Source of the DNA: Gautieria morchelliformis
Taxonomy: Eukaryota > Basidiomycota > Agaricomycetes > Gomphales > Gomphaceae
DNA length: 64,000 nt
NCBI GenBank assembly: GCA_015179125.1
Contig: WHVA01000011.1
Span: 186,001 to 250,000, forward strand
Direction of reading: 5' to 3'
Below, piece by piece: positions 1 to 12,152 of this stretch. Below the pieces are notes generated by a model. The model saw nothing but the letters and a program-made list of their open reading frames with translations, was not told the origin of the DNA and did no database searches. Position 1 is the stretch's first letter. Each line of letters starts with the position of its first letter. The position numbers and the translations under genes are program-made.

Positions 1-192
1 TTGTACGTTACATCGTCAAGTGCCACAGGCTATTTCGCTACAACTGTAGATAGGGCGAGCCCCGCTCGGGCAGCCCTCTTATCTTGTGAACATTTATTGG
101 TTCACCTATTCGCTGAACAGCATACTTATTCACACAAGTTACTTGGGCATTCGCTGTGTTCACTAATACACGATATTAATGCCTAAAAACCA
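1..192 (+). repeat. Dispersed repeat A, copy 1 (cut by window edge)
   Basis: This stretch reappears in inverted orientation at 62380-62573 with only scattered substitutions. The match starts at base 1, so the repeat probably continues outside the window. Both copies hold an open frame of about 60 codons, but it carries no recognisable domain and I read it as repeat sequence, not a gene. The partner copy is followed by repeat B, which also has a relative at 640-1020 here, but in a different order. Confidence 0.8.
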
Positions 193-348
193 ATCTGGAC
201 ACACTCATCATGAGCCATGTACCATGTATATAACCAACTTGCTTCGGCATGTTGCTACGGTTTGGTTTCTTGAACATGGCAAGACATTTTGCACTTGCAA
301 TGTCATAAAGATCCACACCTGTGGACGTGTGACTTGCATCTTACTAAG

Positions 349-504
349 CTGCTAATCCCAGCTAGGGTTATTCACTTACTTTAGTGTCTAATTCCTTGTT
401 AAATAGATACTTTTCTGCTTAGCCACCTAGACTAATCCTCCGGGTGTAATTCTACAGAGTGAGTCTGTCAATTGATAGTCTTGCCATTCGCACTCCAATA
501 CCCA
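349..504 (+). repeat. Direct repeat C, copy 1
   Basis: About 156 bp is repeated in the same orientation at 1359-1515. The copies share the stretches 'cagctagggttatt', 'agccacc(t/c)agactaa' and 'cactccaatacc'. They have diverged by substitutions and small indels. The two copies flank about 850 bp that includes the inverted repeat-B relative, so they could be ends of an old element; no target duplication was found. Confidence 0.7.
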
Positions 505-639
505 AATCTCCTGTGTCCAAGTGCATCATCTGCGACCTTTGTCAGGTGATGACACCGAGCACAAAATCGAGAATGTGAGAGACTCTGGACTTCTCGCCCT
601 TCCCGATTCCAGAGCCAAACCTGACCTTGATCAGAACCA

Positions 640-1020
640 CTCTGTCATGACCTGTCTACTCCTATTACCCCACCGCCTCTATGTTCCCCCTCGTCACTCC
701 CTAGCATCTTCGCCAGAGTTCGCCTCACCCTCCGACCACTCCTCCTCTACATCCACTCTATCTGCTGTTCCTCCCATTCTCCGAACCGCTATTCGCTGCT
801 CGTGCATTTCGCCAGCAGGCATGCCATCAAATATGATCGATACCATTTACCCGGCATGATGGTTCATCACTAACCCCATCATCTTCTTGATCCAACCCCT
901 TTGGGTGTTCGTATGGCCAAAGTGTGTTCGCGGGACGTCCCTTCCGTAGGTCGTGCGGGATCAACCCAGTAGACGAAGAGTCCGTGCAGGGTAGCATGTA
1001 TGTGGGTCCCAAGACTGATG
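640..1020 (-). repeat. Dispersed repeat B, diverged partial copy in inverted orientation
   Basis: The reverse complement matches 63000-63370 and 45450-45820. The best conserved part is 840-1015 (for example 'tccaacccctttgggtgtt' and 'cagtagacgaagagtccgtg'). The 640-840 part is more diverged. Open frames across it exist in all three copies but look like shadows of the repeat. Confidence 0.75.
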
Positions 1021-1358
1021 TACAAAAGATGAAAATTTTATAGTGTTCAATTGCATGAATACAAATATGAGGCTTGTTGCTTATTTTTGTGGAGTCATTG
1101 TACCAAAAAATCATGCTAATCGAAGTAGAATTGAGCTCACAATTGCACTCGCAAGGTAGGTATTTTTTTCAAACTCAGAAAAGGTGCGCGCCTTATGTCA
1201 TGCAAAGAGCTGTAATAGATAGAAGGTTCTACCTGCTTACTAAGCTCATGTACATTACAATATAAAAGGAGGCCCTTTTGCCTGCCTTTCATCAGCCAAT
1301 CTACCATCTTCTATCCTACGCACCTTGCATGACTTGCCAAGCTTGCACAGCTTATCAG

Positions 1359-1515
1359 GCTGCTAACCCCAGCTAGGGTTATTACACTCGCTTAATGTAT
1401 TAATTCTCAGTTAAGTAGTTGCTTTTCTACTTAGCCACCCAGACTAACCCTCTAGGTGAATTCTGCAGAGTGAGGTTGTCAATCGATTTTCTTGCCAATT
1501 AGCACTCCAATACCC
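1359..1515 (+). repeat. Direct repeat C, copy 2
   Basis: Second copy of the 156-bp repeat at 349-504, same orientation. It is preceded by a TATA-like 'tataaaagg' at 1261-1269 that has no counterpart before copy 1. Confidence 0.65.
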
Positions 1516-1524
1516 GAGACGATC

Positions 1525-4500
1525 TGATCAGTTGATTTTCCTGTTCAGAGACTTTCACAAGTCACTACCCCAAAACCAGTCACTCATTTATTGCAGTGCA
1601 TTGACATTAATCAGGTCAGCCCACTTACAAACTCTCCTGTGAAGGCCATTCCTCTCTTTTTGGAATACTTGGACCCCAATAGTTGTCCTCAAACCTACAA
1701 ACTAATAGTTTGTTATTCATTATGCCAGTAGTGTCTAATATTCTTGCAGTTTTGTATATGACATGTTCTGATAGACCAAGGTGTTAGCTCTAACACCAAA
1801 GTCTTGAAGGGTTCCAAAACAGAGGGCCATGGTGTGGATATTGAAGGCTTGCATGCATTCCCAAGCCTAGTATCCTAGCTTGCAGCACTGGTGACAAGCT
1901 TGGTGGATTTGTTTTGCATGTGTGGTCCACATCCATCAGGGCCAGTCCACCCTTTGTAGGTGCCAGGGCCACAGCTTGCTCGGGAACAAGGCTTCAGCAT
2001 TGAACACCAGGGTGACTGCCGCTTCGAGAAAATACCGGGGATGCGGGCGGGTGTGGGCCTCGACTCCAGGAATGCTCCGTTTGCGTCCTTGTTCCAGGAC
2101 ACCTTCCGAGCGGCCTCGTACCATCCCTCGGGATCGTCGAAGTCCTGCGCGCTGTCGCGGCACGTTCAAATTTCATAGGTGCATGCTCCCCTGACCCCCG
2201 GTGGCACAGTGCTAGTGTACGTGTGAAATTCCCCAGGGGTCGACTCTGGGGTCATTGTGCTTCTAGCGAAGTGAGATGCCTCCGTGAACTTACTTTCTAT
2301 GCTTACTTTCCATTCACGCCCTACGGGTGGCGTCCTCGTGAATGGAAATTCTGGGCAGCCTTAAAAAGCTCTGCGTCAGTGCAGCAGCCCGCAAGCCTCT
2401 ACCTTTTCCGCTCGCGCGTATCCATCCCAGCACACTACATAATTTGTTCAACGTTTATTTCAAATTTGAACAACAAGGCTTCACATTATTATTCTTCTCC
2501 ACCTGTATTTATGATACTGATTCCGTCTTCACTGCATCAGCCACTTTGACACAAGACATGGCCAATATGATAACTGAAGGTGACCGCCTGAGGCAGCTAC
2601 ACTCTATCCACAGTCAGTGCATCCCTCTGACATTTGCGGAGGTGTTGGCGATGCCACCATTGGACGACAAACATCCTATTATCCTACCTCCTCTCCGATA
2701 TGGTCCACAACCGTCATCATTGGCCTCAGCTTTGCGCCCAAGAACGACGGCGTTATCCCAGGGACCACCCAGTGGTTCCAGAACGAAGAAAAGCCTAAGA
2801 GAGAGTCGTGCCCATACACGCTCCCCAAGGACCGGAAACCACATAGCCCCATGCCGGGCTCTATTGTCAAATTGAGCAGTGAGCCAGCCACGAGTGGGAC
2901 AAATGACATCGTCACGAGGAGGGGAGCACAAGCAGACTCGCGCGGGCTCGTTTGGAGTGTCAGCGCTGGGATGGACGGACTACCAGTACCGCGAGGTCAG
3001 GCGGGACAGGGAGACGAGGGGAGGGAAGAAGGGAGCGGCAGAAGAACGCAGCGAAAGAAAATGCAGTTCCACTACTACTCTTTTGATGAAGATGGAAACG
3101 CCCATAGATTGGATTTCGCAGCCCGGCTCTCTACCAGCCGATCCCTGCAAGTTCTGCTTTTTCAGTGTGTAAGTGTATATCGATTGCATTCTTCATATCT
3201 TGATCGTTTTTCTTTGTGAGTTCTGCGATACATCGAGTGGATTATTCCCGAGCGAGCAACAAATGCAATGGAGAGACCAAGTCGAGGAATCAGTCCTAGA
3301 TAGCTGTGATGAGGGCTGATGTGGTCAGGCACTGACAGCAGCTTCGCGCTCGTTGGATCGCGTATTTCTGAGTCAATGTCAAGCTTGTAGCGTTCTTGAA
3401 TGCCATGGAGCTGCGAATGCCTGCTGAGCTGAAATTATAGATATGGCTGGATCGACCCGAAGGTAGTCCACCAGGATTCCTATATCCCCGCACGTCGTCG
3501 TGATGCCGATGCGAACATGGTGTATCGATGTTCTCCCTCTGTCTGGCACAGTCCACGCCACGTCCTCCACCCTATCATCATCGCCGGCGCGCCCAAGAAG
3601 GACCGCATCCTCACAGGGACAACACAGCGGCGACACCAGAACAGCGAAGTAGGGACAAGGAGCATCAGGGCGACTCGGGAGGGCAGCCCTATACGAATAA
3701 CTCACGGTGGGCTCTATGCTCGGTGTGGATGTGCGCGAACGCCGCATTTCGAGCGCGAGGATGATTTTGACAGCTGTGCTCGACACCGCACGCCATGGCC
3801 GCAGAATATAGCAACACCACCTGATGTCGCACGACATCCACGGACCAAACGCTCACACAAGCGGAAGCGGCAGTGAACTATGGCAGTATAACCGGCCCAC
3901 GCCTGGGGCACTAGGGCCTCTCCTCATCCCCTCTCGGTCTTCACACAATCCTCCCCCTGTGACTCCGTTCCCCGCGTTACCCACTACACCTGCCACTTGA
4001 TGCTTGTGGACCCATCCTACCTCGACCTTACACATCAAAGTCGCCGACATGCCAACAAATGTATTGAGAAGCGCTCCAGAGGGGGTGGAAGGCTGTCGGG
4101 CGGTTGAGAGGGAGGCTGAGGAAGGGGAAGGGGCGGGTACTGTTCCTATCGTAGAAAGAGCGACTTCATGAAGACTCTGGTGGCTGAGTTTTGTCTTCCT
4201 ACTCTCTCTACCCCGCAGCCCTGGAACACTTTGTCTCGGCACTCTCACCTATTGTGACCTTGCAACCTGCTTACTGTGCTCGGCTACACTCTGGAATCGC
4301 AGTGTTGAGGTTACATACACTTACGCTAGCATCGCTGTCTCTAGTTTTACTCTTGCATCCTACCGACTCCCCAGAGCACTGCATTAATGTTAATGTTCTG
4401 ACCAGGCATGAGCGTTGGCTGGGCTTGACGCTAATGATCATTCGGGGGAATGATAGATAATTTCCGGACCCCTGTGATAATGTGTGGATTATTGTGAGCT

Positions 4501-4600
4501 ATGGGAGCATTCTTTGCTTATCGTTGAATTGCCAAGGCCGTAGTACACACCTCTGAACATTTTCTCTAAAAACGTCCAATCATCCCACTTCACAACCCGT
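1525..4600. other. Region without a recognised gene
   Basis: Several open frames of 60-200 codons occur on both strands, but none shows a recognisable domain, an ATG-anchored start with splice-consistent extension, or coding-like repetition of hydrophobic pattern. Two blocks resemble each other: around 2730-2775 and 3580-3630 both translate in the plus frame to a motif of the form APK(N/K)D-x4-GTTQ. This suggests an old duplication of an unknown sequence. I cannot say whether either block is transcribed. Confidence 0.4.
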
Positions 4601-4601
4601 C

Positions 4602-4856
4602 ATGAACTTTTACATGTCCCTTCGCAGTGCGGCGCTGGTCATCACTGTAATCATCTATAGCATCGCATGCGTCATGGCCATCCGTCCTCCAGAACTGTTA
4701 TTCCTGCAGTCTGTATTCCACCCCCACCCCACCGTGCACGTACCGGTAGTGATCCTCGCATGCTCGTATTGCCGACTCTTGAGTTCCCGATATAATGTTG
4801 CTGTATACGAGAAGTCGATGTCTACGCAGGGTAATCCTTATGCTATGATGATCTGA
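4602..4856 (+). CDS. Possible small protein with signal-peptide-like N-terminus
   Basis: An 84-codon ATG frame begins with a short polar stretch and then a hydrophobic run of about 18 residues (LVITVIIYSIACVMA), followed by a proline-containing segment, as in a signal peptide or single membrane anchor. There are three cysteines and no known motif; the C-terminus is not a CaaX box, so it is not a pheromone precursor. No TATA or polyadenylation evidence was established. It may be chance or an exon of a larger gene. Low confidence. Confidence 0.2.
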   Translation: MNFYMSLRSAALVITVIIYSIACVMAIRPPELLFLQSVFHPHPTVHVPVVILACSYCRLLSSRYNVAVYEKSMSTQGNPYAMMI

Positions 4857-5214
4857 TCGTAGTCAGTCGGCGATTAGTCAGACTAAACAGCTGACAGGTC
4901 ATATCAGGGCTGTCTATCCCCAGATGATCCGGCGTCATACCTGCTTCTCGCAAGTGGAAATGCACTCATTTTCAACGCGGTAGCAGGATTGGCATCTTCA
5001 AAGTCGCAGCATCATATTCCGCGTACTCTGATTCGGCCATCTTGATTCCTGATCGACGGGAAAATATTTGTCCGCGCAGCAGCCTGGCATGGGACCTGCG
5101 GACCCTGTTTATCATAACCACCGGGCTGGAGCAGCGCGGGAATGGGATGTAATTACACACATGCCGGGCGTTTACGTTTTCGAGGACTTCCCGTCGAGTT
5201 GACCTGCACAAGCC
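4857..5214. other. Intergenic stretch upstream of the MFS gene
   Basis: No gene recognised. It should hold the promoter of the MFS transporter that starts at 5215. I saw no clear TATA box. Confidence 0.4.
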
Positions 5215-8200
5215 ATGGCCACTGCAACCAGCGAGAAAGCAGCACCGGTCGACGTCGCGCCCGGCCCAGACCCAATCTCCAAGGCTGAGGACGTCAGCGA
5301 CCACGCCTCGGAAACGTACACGCCCGACGTCGACCTCAGCTTGCTGCATGAAGCGAGAGCGGGGAGGCTGGTCGTCGACCCGGAGGAGGCGAAGGTGGAG
5401 TTCGGTGCGTGGCCGCCGGACTCGGTGGTGTGGGAACTCGAGCTGCTTGCTGATTTTTCACTACGCACCTTGCTCACTCTTTTACGCTTCGCGTTGCGCC
5501 CCCTCGCCCGCAGGTTCCAAGCTCGCCTCCCGCCTCAAACTCAACCGCGCCGGAACAAAGGTCCTCTGGCCCCAGCCTGATGATTCGAACCTCGATCCGC
5601 AGAATGTGCGTGTTGTTCTTTCGTGTCGCTAACCCTCCCATCCCCCACCCCCCCTTCCCTTCCTTCTCCTGGCTCTCTCCCTCCCTTCTTGCCTCGCATA
5701 TACTCACGACTTAGCCTTCCAGTGGCCCACCTTCAAAAAGAACTACCTCCTCATCATCATAACGCTCGCTGCTATCACCCCGGATTTTAACTCGGGAATT
5801 GGTGAGTGTGCTTTGTGAGGGCGTGAGTGCGCTGGGTTTGTGTTTGCGGCGAGCTGGTTGGGAAGCGGCGCGGTGGGATTGCGGGTAGGGGATGAGATGG
5901 CGGTCGCTGTGGAGGGTGCATGTGGAATGTGGAGGCTGAAGAGGGGCGATTATGTGGGGGTTGCAATTTGTTTTGTTTGGAAGGGGTGCTGTATCGTACG
6001 GTGTGTGCTGCGTCGCGTGACCAGTGTCCCGAGGCGTTTCGAGTCTGCACGGTCTGTCCGTCACACCGTTTCCCGCCCGTCCATCTTTCCGGTCCACAAC
6101 CACCTCGCCCGAATGTCTCCCTCCAATGACATTAACCACTCCTTATCATCCCGTTTCCAGGTATAGCGTCCATATTTGCTCTCGCTCAGCAGGTGGGTTC
6201 CCTCTTCAATCTCGTCCCCCTGTTCATTACTCCATTCTACGATCCTGCCCGCCCATTCCACGTGTATCCGCCCCCACTTCACACCGCCTATACTAATGTC
6301 GCTGATAACACTCGTGCCTTGGACACAGTTTAGCACCACTACGGCTGTTATTAACAACCAGACGAGCAAGTGCGTACCCTCTCTCTTCTCTCAATGCAGG
6401 GTAATGAGCGGGCTTACGGGGATACATGTGAAGTTGGAGTATATTTCTGCTTGGTACGTCCCTCCCCCATTCGCATTTTTCAGGCCGTTCATCCACATTT
6501 AGCCATCCATTTTCCTTCCATTATTTTCGTTTCTCTCCCCACTTCCTACTATGATCACTCTTACCTTGCTGCCATTACTTGACGCTCGCTCATGCTGCGC
6601 CTCCCCTTCACAGGCTGGGGCGGTATCCTTGCGGTCATGCTTATGCGCCGATATGGGAGGCTGCCCGTGTTGTTTTGGACTCAGGTGAGCTGTGCGCTGT
6701 AATGTTACCTGTTGCGTAGTAGTGGGGTGTGTTGCTCACGCTGCCTCCCCCTACTTTACCTCACTCTTCTCCCTCCTACCCTACCCCCATCCCCACACTC
6801 GGCTCTTCTGCACACCACCATTCTTATGATAACCCGTATCTCATCCGACTCTGTGGCTCTAACACCTTCCCAAAGCTTCTCTCCGTCGGCTTCCTCGTGG
6901 GGTGCACCTTTGCGCCGGATTTGGCGGTAAGTCTAATGCCAGTGCCTAGAATCGTTGGTTGTGAAATTTGTTTGACCTTTTTTCCCGTTGCTTTGTATTT
7001 TTCATACCATTGCATTCTCCATTCCCCATTCTGCAGATTTCGCATGTTTCGTAGTGGTTTTGTACTTCCTCTCCATGTGGATACATGCTCCTAGTCTCGC
7101 TTTCTCACTCTTCTCTTTCACAACATACCATCATATTCTTAATAAACCCTACCCAGACATTCACAGGTTAGGCGTCTTTTTCCCCATCTCCTCCCCCTCC
7201 TCCGCCCCGTCCATGCTCCCACCCATAAACGTATCTAACGAAGAGAACGAACAGCGATGCGGTGTCTTACGGCGTTTTTTGGGTGAGTTGCGTGCCTTTC
7301 CTACACTCTGCTCCTCTCCCTCTTCTACTTCCTCTTACACGGTCCTCGATGACATCACAAATGCTTATACCCAAACCCTAGGACATGTCCACAAGTCACC
7401 GGTCTCTACGTCGTCACGGACCTGTTCCCATTCCATTTGCAGGCGAGAAAGGTGGGTTTGGTTCTTCCTTCCATCCGTAGAAGGCGCCGTCTTGTTCGAT
7501 GTTATCGGCGAGCGGCTCATTCCTTTCTGTCAACGTCTCTATTATAGTTGAACATGTGGACGTTTGGGTTTATTAGTGCGTTGTGTCCCTGCTGTTCCCT
7601 TCCCTACCCCTTGCCTGATGCCGGATCCATCTCTCTAGTCTCGCCCTTCCTAAGCCCCTTCGCGTTTGGATTTTTAGTAGCGCGGACGACCTGGCGGTTT
7701 GTGCCCATTCCATCCACATCTCTACACCTCTATACCCTCACGCATGCCCCCCCCCCCCCCCCATCTCCCCCCATCACCTCCCCTGCTCCTTCGCAGCCTC
7801 GTTTCCCCTTAGCTGATTTTCCTTTGTATCTATTTGATGTAGATGGGCATACGGCATTGGCTCTATATACAGCGGTCTCGTGCTGTTGCTTATTGTGCTA
7901 TTTATGGAGGAGACGTGAGTCCTCTTTCCACCGTCCCCGCTTACTTTGCACCTGACACTTACTGCCGTCCCAGAATGTACGACCGACCACCCCTCCCGTC
8001 CCCCAGCGGTCCCTCCCCCGCACCCTTCACCTTCGCCCACCGCGCCAAGACGCTCCTCGGCGTCACGGGCATGCGTCTGTCCAAGTACCGCGTGAGCGTG
8101 TGGGCCGCCGGGGGGGAAATGCTGAATGTGGTATGGAGGCCGCATCTGGCGACGGCGTTGATTTTTGAGGTGGGTGGGACGTGGTCGTGTTGCGTCTTGA

Positions 8201-9619
8201 CACACGCATCTGATCTGAGCCGTGCGTCTCGGTCTTGGTGCAGGGCGTGCTGTTTGGGTTTTCGATTGGGATCAATGTGAGCCCCCTCCAACAACACACA
8301 CCCTGTTCTCCACCTGCCCGCCAACTGACACTCCTTACGCGCTCATCCCACAGGTAACATTCGCAGTTTTTCTCGGCTTGCCGAAGGAGATTGGGGGATA
8401 CGGCTTCGGGCCCGACTCGATCTCGGCGTGTTATGCGACGCCTATTGTGAGTGCAGTTGGAATTTGATATCAACTTATCTTTTGTGGCGGGCTGCGGAGG
8501 GTGGTTGGGTCGTGCGTTGTGCGTAGCGTCGTGTGCATGGTGTTGACAGTCAGTCGCTTTCTCCCCCCCTCTCCGCAGGTCTCAGTAATAATCGGCGAGC
8601 TCATCGGGCGGTACGGCAACGACCTCATCGCGAACTGGTGTATTAGGCGGAACCATGGGGTTTTCGAGGCTGAGATGCGGTTGTGGTGCGTGTTGACGTC
8701 TGTTACATACATTTCGTGCACTCCTTGCTTTTTCCCTTCTCTACCTCTTTCAATTATGCTTCCTCACCTTCTCTCCCCTCCCTCTCTGCTTTGCTTTGCC
8801 TTCTTTTTTTCGTGTCCTGTCCTCTCCAACTTACTCAAATCATATTCGAAGGATGTGCTACCTAGGACTCCCGCTCTACATCACCGGCTTCGTCGTGATC
8901 GGCGCCGCGTTTCAGAACCATCTCACCATCGGGGCGTTAGTGCGTGACTCCCTTATTCTGCCACCGGATACTAATGGCTTCCATTTGTACTGCTCTGTGT
9001 GCTGTGCTTTCCCATGTGCCGCATGCCGTTGTGCTGTGTCCCGCTCCGTCGTCTGTCCTGCGTTGTCCTGTATCCTTGCTGCTGTAGATAATGGGCTGGG
9101 GCATCGCAGAGTGTGCCGTCATGATAACCACCGTCGCTATCTGTGAGCCGCACCGCCCTTTACTCTCTTAGTTCCGTCTGATGATGCGGCCGTGACCAGA
9201 CGCATATGCGAATGACTGTTTCCCGAAGCATCAGGTTCGTCTCTCACCTCCCCCCTCCCCTCCCCCTTTCCTTTGGAGTAAGTGACAGATACCCCGTACT
9301 TAATTTCCATCCCAGGGCGAAATCAGCGCCCTCATCAACCTCGCACGCACCCTCGGTGGCTTCGCGGTCGCTTACTTCCAGGTCAACTGGGCGACGCGCA
9401 ACGGCGCGCTCCAGACGTTCGGGTGCGAGGCTGCCATCGTCGCAGGCTTGTTTTGCCTTGTGGTGCCGGTGTTGCAATGGAAGGGGCGGGAGATCAGGGT
9501 AAGCTTTTTCACGCCATACCTTTCTGGTGATTTTCTTGCTGATTGAGGCGATTGATATTGTTTGTTTGCGTTGCGTGGGGTGGTGACTTTGACTCCTGTA
9601 GGATAAATTTTCAATATAA
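5215..9619 (+). CDS. Major facilitator superfamily transporter
   Basis: Integral membrane transporter of the fungal MFS; substrate not predictable. The gene is broken by about 15 short introns. Exon 1 (5215-5404) starts at ATG and encodes an acidic, disordered N-terminus. The next exon begins at 5515 and gives SKLASRLKLNRAGTKVLW, followed by an NWP-type entry into helix 1 (around 5724). Later exons encode, in order: SGIGIASIFALA (helix 1 to 2), GWGGILAVMLMRRYGRLPV (the MFS motif-A-like loop after helix 2, near 6615), FLVGCTFAPDLA, an amphipathic segment VVTDLFPFH, FGFLVARTTWR, a long cytoplasmic loop (about 7975-8170), and C-terminal helices VTFAVFLGLPKEIGGYGFGP (8359), ITGFVVIGAAF (8890) and a GEISALINLARTLGGFAVAY segment (about 9316). 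The last coding exon ends at 9502 or slightly before, then a tiny exon at 9602-9619 gives DKFSI-stop. Splice sites joining these blocks are GT-AG and phase-consistent where checked. Exact boundaries of several middle exons are inferred. Confidence 0.85.
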
Positions 9620-9769
9620 TTTACAGTTGTTCAATTACTCTTTTGGCTATATGCACACTTGAACTGACTGCACAGCACGAAGCACACTGCATTGCAGAGA
9701 TCCTCTTAACCTTACTTAACCCCTACCTAAACGACTGTAAAAGAGCCACCAACCCCTGGGCCGCGAAAC

Positions 9770-12102
9770 CTAAAACAACTCCTCTTCCTGTGGCTTCCAA
9801 TTCTTGGCCGTATCCCAATGACTGGACAGCTTCATACCCAGGGCTTCCTTCGCACTCGAGTCTGTCGGACAGCTCTTGGGCTTAAAATTTCTGAACGCCC
9901 GATCCGCAATCTGGCCCTCCCACACCAGGTCGCACCGATTATCCTCGAGCGACACAACGCCCTCGTCCGTCACAACCTCCTTGCCTTTCCCTTTGCCAAG
10001 CGCACCCGCGCTCGCAGCCAGCCCTTCTTCGTCCTCCTCGTCGACGTCGGGTACATCTGTCGCGCCGCGCGGGCGTGCGGCTTCGGTCCACTGCATACGG
10101 TGCAGGAGGAGGCGCTTGTATTGCTTAAGGAATTTGGGTGCGCCCTCGACATAGATGAGGCTGAAGGCAGGATTGAAGAGACAGAGGCCAGTGAGGTTCA
10201 TCTGTTCGGCGTTTTTGCGCACTTTGAAGCGGTGTGAAGGGTCCGAGAGGGTTTTGATTCTGGGGGTAAGAATAATTGAGTAAGACAGACGTGGAATGTA
10301 AGACATGAACATGGACATAGACACACTTGAACGCTGCACCGACGAGGCCCTTCCGCTCCTCCTCGACTTTCTTCGTCTCGATCTTCTCTTTGCGCTGCTC
10401 GTCCGTGAGCTTACGCTCCGCGTTCATCTTATCATGCTGATGCTTCCGCATCGCGACCTCGCGCCGCACGCGCGCCTCAACCTTGGTGGGGTCCTGCACG
10501 GCATCGGACGTGAGTACCTTCATGAGGTTGGACAGGCGGACTGCGCGGAGGGGTGTCAACAGGCGAGCCTAGTATGAGTCTGTGCTGCGTACCTTTGGGC
10601 GCGTCAGGAGGGGTGAGACCCATTCTGATCCTGTCCCGCTTGTCCTGCAGGTCTGCCTGACGGCGTTGCTTCCTCATCTTCTTTTGTTCCTACAGACCCA
10701 GCAGTCAGCAGGTGAAAGCTTGTTCTCAAGAAACGGATTACCTTCTTCGTGAGCATTAATGGCTTGAGCGCGACCTTGTTCTTGTCCATATGGCCAGGGA
10801 TCGGGATGGGGTGCTGGACATACAGGTTGATTGGCGAGCCTGGCGAGCGAATGTTGAGTGCGGCAAGGCCCCGGCTAAGGTCATCATATGTCTTGCTGGG
10901 TAGCAAAGCGGCGTCCCACCACTCGGCAGCAGGAGGCGCTTCACGCTGTCGATAGACGTGTTAAAGATGAACCTTGATGGAGTACATAACGACACATACG
11001 CGAACGTTTTTCTCCGCCACTTCGAATTCACTATCCAGTCCAGCCTTCTTGGCGCTATCCGCGATTCGCTGCTTGAGTTCTTCCAGTTGGATCTACGAGT
11101 CATGCGCCTCAGTACCAAGCTGGGGTGGCAATCACGGCACACACCTCCTGTCGCAGTTGATTTCCTAGCGCGACGTACTTCCCTTTCTGATTAAACCTGA
11201 AGTTCCTCCCAACTCGCTCTTTCGGCGCGCCATCGAACCCACTCTCTTTAGCGGTGCTGGAAGCCCCGATGCTCGAGTACGGATTTGCCTTGGCCTCGAT
11301 GGGGATCACCGGCGCAGCAGGCGGCGGCGTCGGCGCATTGCGCACATTCGCCTTAATGGATGCAAACTTGGGCTGCATAGGCTTATACCGATCTTTTTTG
11401 GACTGTGGTGCAGGCGCCGCCGTATCCAATAGTAGCGGATGCGCCGCCATCTTCAGGCCGGTTCCCTGCGGTGCCTCTACCGCCACCTGCTTCTTCTTAC
11501 CACTTTGTGCCAGAGACTGGAAAAGCGGTAAACATACCGTGATGGCAACATGGGTAAACGTAGCCATGGACTTACCAAGTATGGGTTATCCTTTACAGCC
11601 GCCCTGTTCTGAACTTCAGCGACTTTGCGCTTGGCCTCCGCGACACGCCTTGCGAGGTCATCTGAGATGACGGGAACGACGCCTGGTGTGCCCGGTTTCG
11701 AGGCTGAAACAGAAGACGACGAGGAGGGAGTCGGTGCAACCACAGGAGAACTGCGCGCCGCGTTTATAGCCGCCATCTTCGCGGAGATTTCGGCCCTCTT
11801 CTGGGCAATGAGCGCATCTGCAGATATCTAGAAAACAAAAGTGCTCAACCAGCCATCCACCACTACAATAGCAAAACGTACTGGTGGTGCGGATATTGAC
11901 CCATTTGTCTAATATGAAGGATGGGGTTACAGAACTTAGGAATGATGCGGAGTATTCACCTTGAGATGAATGAAGATACACTCACAGATTCACTAGAAGG
12001 AAAGTGTGAGTGGAAAACACTGTCAAGAGATATATGGATATACCTTTTCAGTTTCTTGGACACTGAGGTCACGTCTCCTTCATAGGGTCGCTTTGTGCTC
12101 AT
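9770..12102 (-). CDS. PRP3: U4/U6 small nuclear ribonucleoprotein PRP3
   Basis: Component of the U4/U6-U5 tri-snRNP needed for pre-mRNA splicing in the nucleus. Reading on the minus strand, ATG at 12102 opens [19 protein letters not shown]. Short exons follow, then an Ala/Lys-rich region ([20 protein letters not shown], about 11825-11765) and a proline-rich stretch. Next comes the PRP3 domain ([15 protein letters not shown] near 10825; [20 protein letters not shown] near 10670; [20 protein letters not shown] near 10525; a highly charged helix to about 10350). The C-terminal DUF1115 domain follows ([36 protein letters not shown]; about 10240-10060). An acidic insert (DVDEEDEEG) and a final [14 protein letters not shown] end the protein. 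Several short GT-AG introns interrupt it, including a likely 7-nt microexon at 11986-11992. It is divergent to the uL16m gene. Identity is firm; minor exon edges are not. Confidence 0.9.
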
Positions 12103-12152
12103 CGTCACGGTAAGTGAGAGGCGGAGCTTGAAATTTATCCTAGTGTTTCAGC
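12103..12152. promoter_or_regulatory. 50-bp divergent promoter between PRP3 and uL16m
   Basis: Only 50 bp separate the two start codons, so one region must drive both genes or their leaders must overlap. A canonical donor (gtaagt at 12110) and a 'tttcag' acceptor ending at 12151 could form a 42-nt intron in the uL16m leader. In that case uL16m transcription would start inside PRP3 exon 1, antisense to it. No TATA box is visible. The leader intron is inference. Confidence 0.5.

Noticed and set aside
1-186. 61-codon frame conserved with 62388-62624
   Set aside because: Conservation follows from the DNA repeat; no start codon in copy 1 and no domain.
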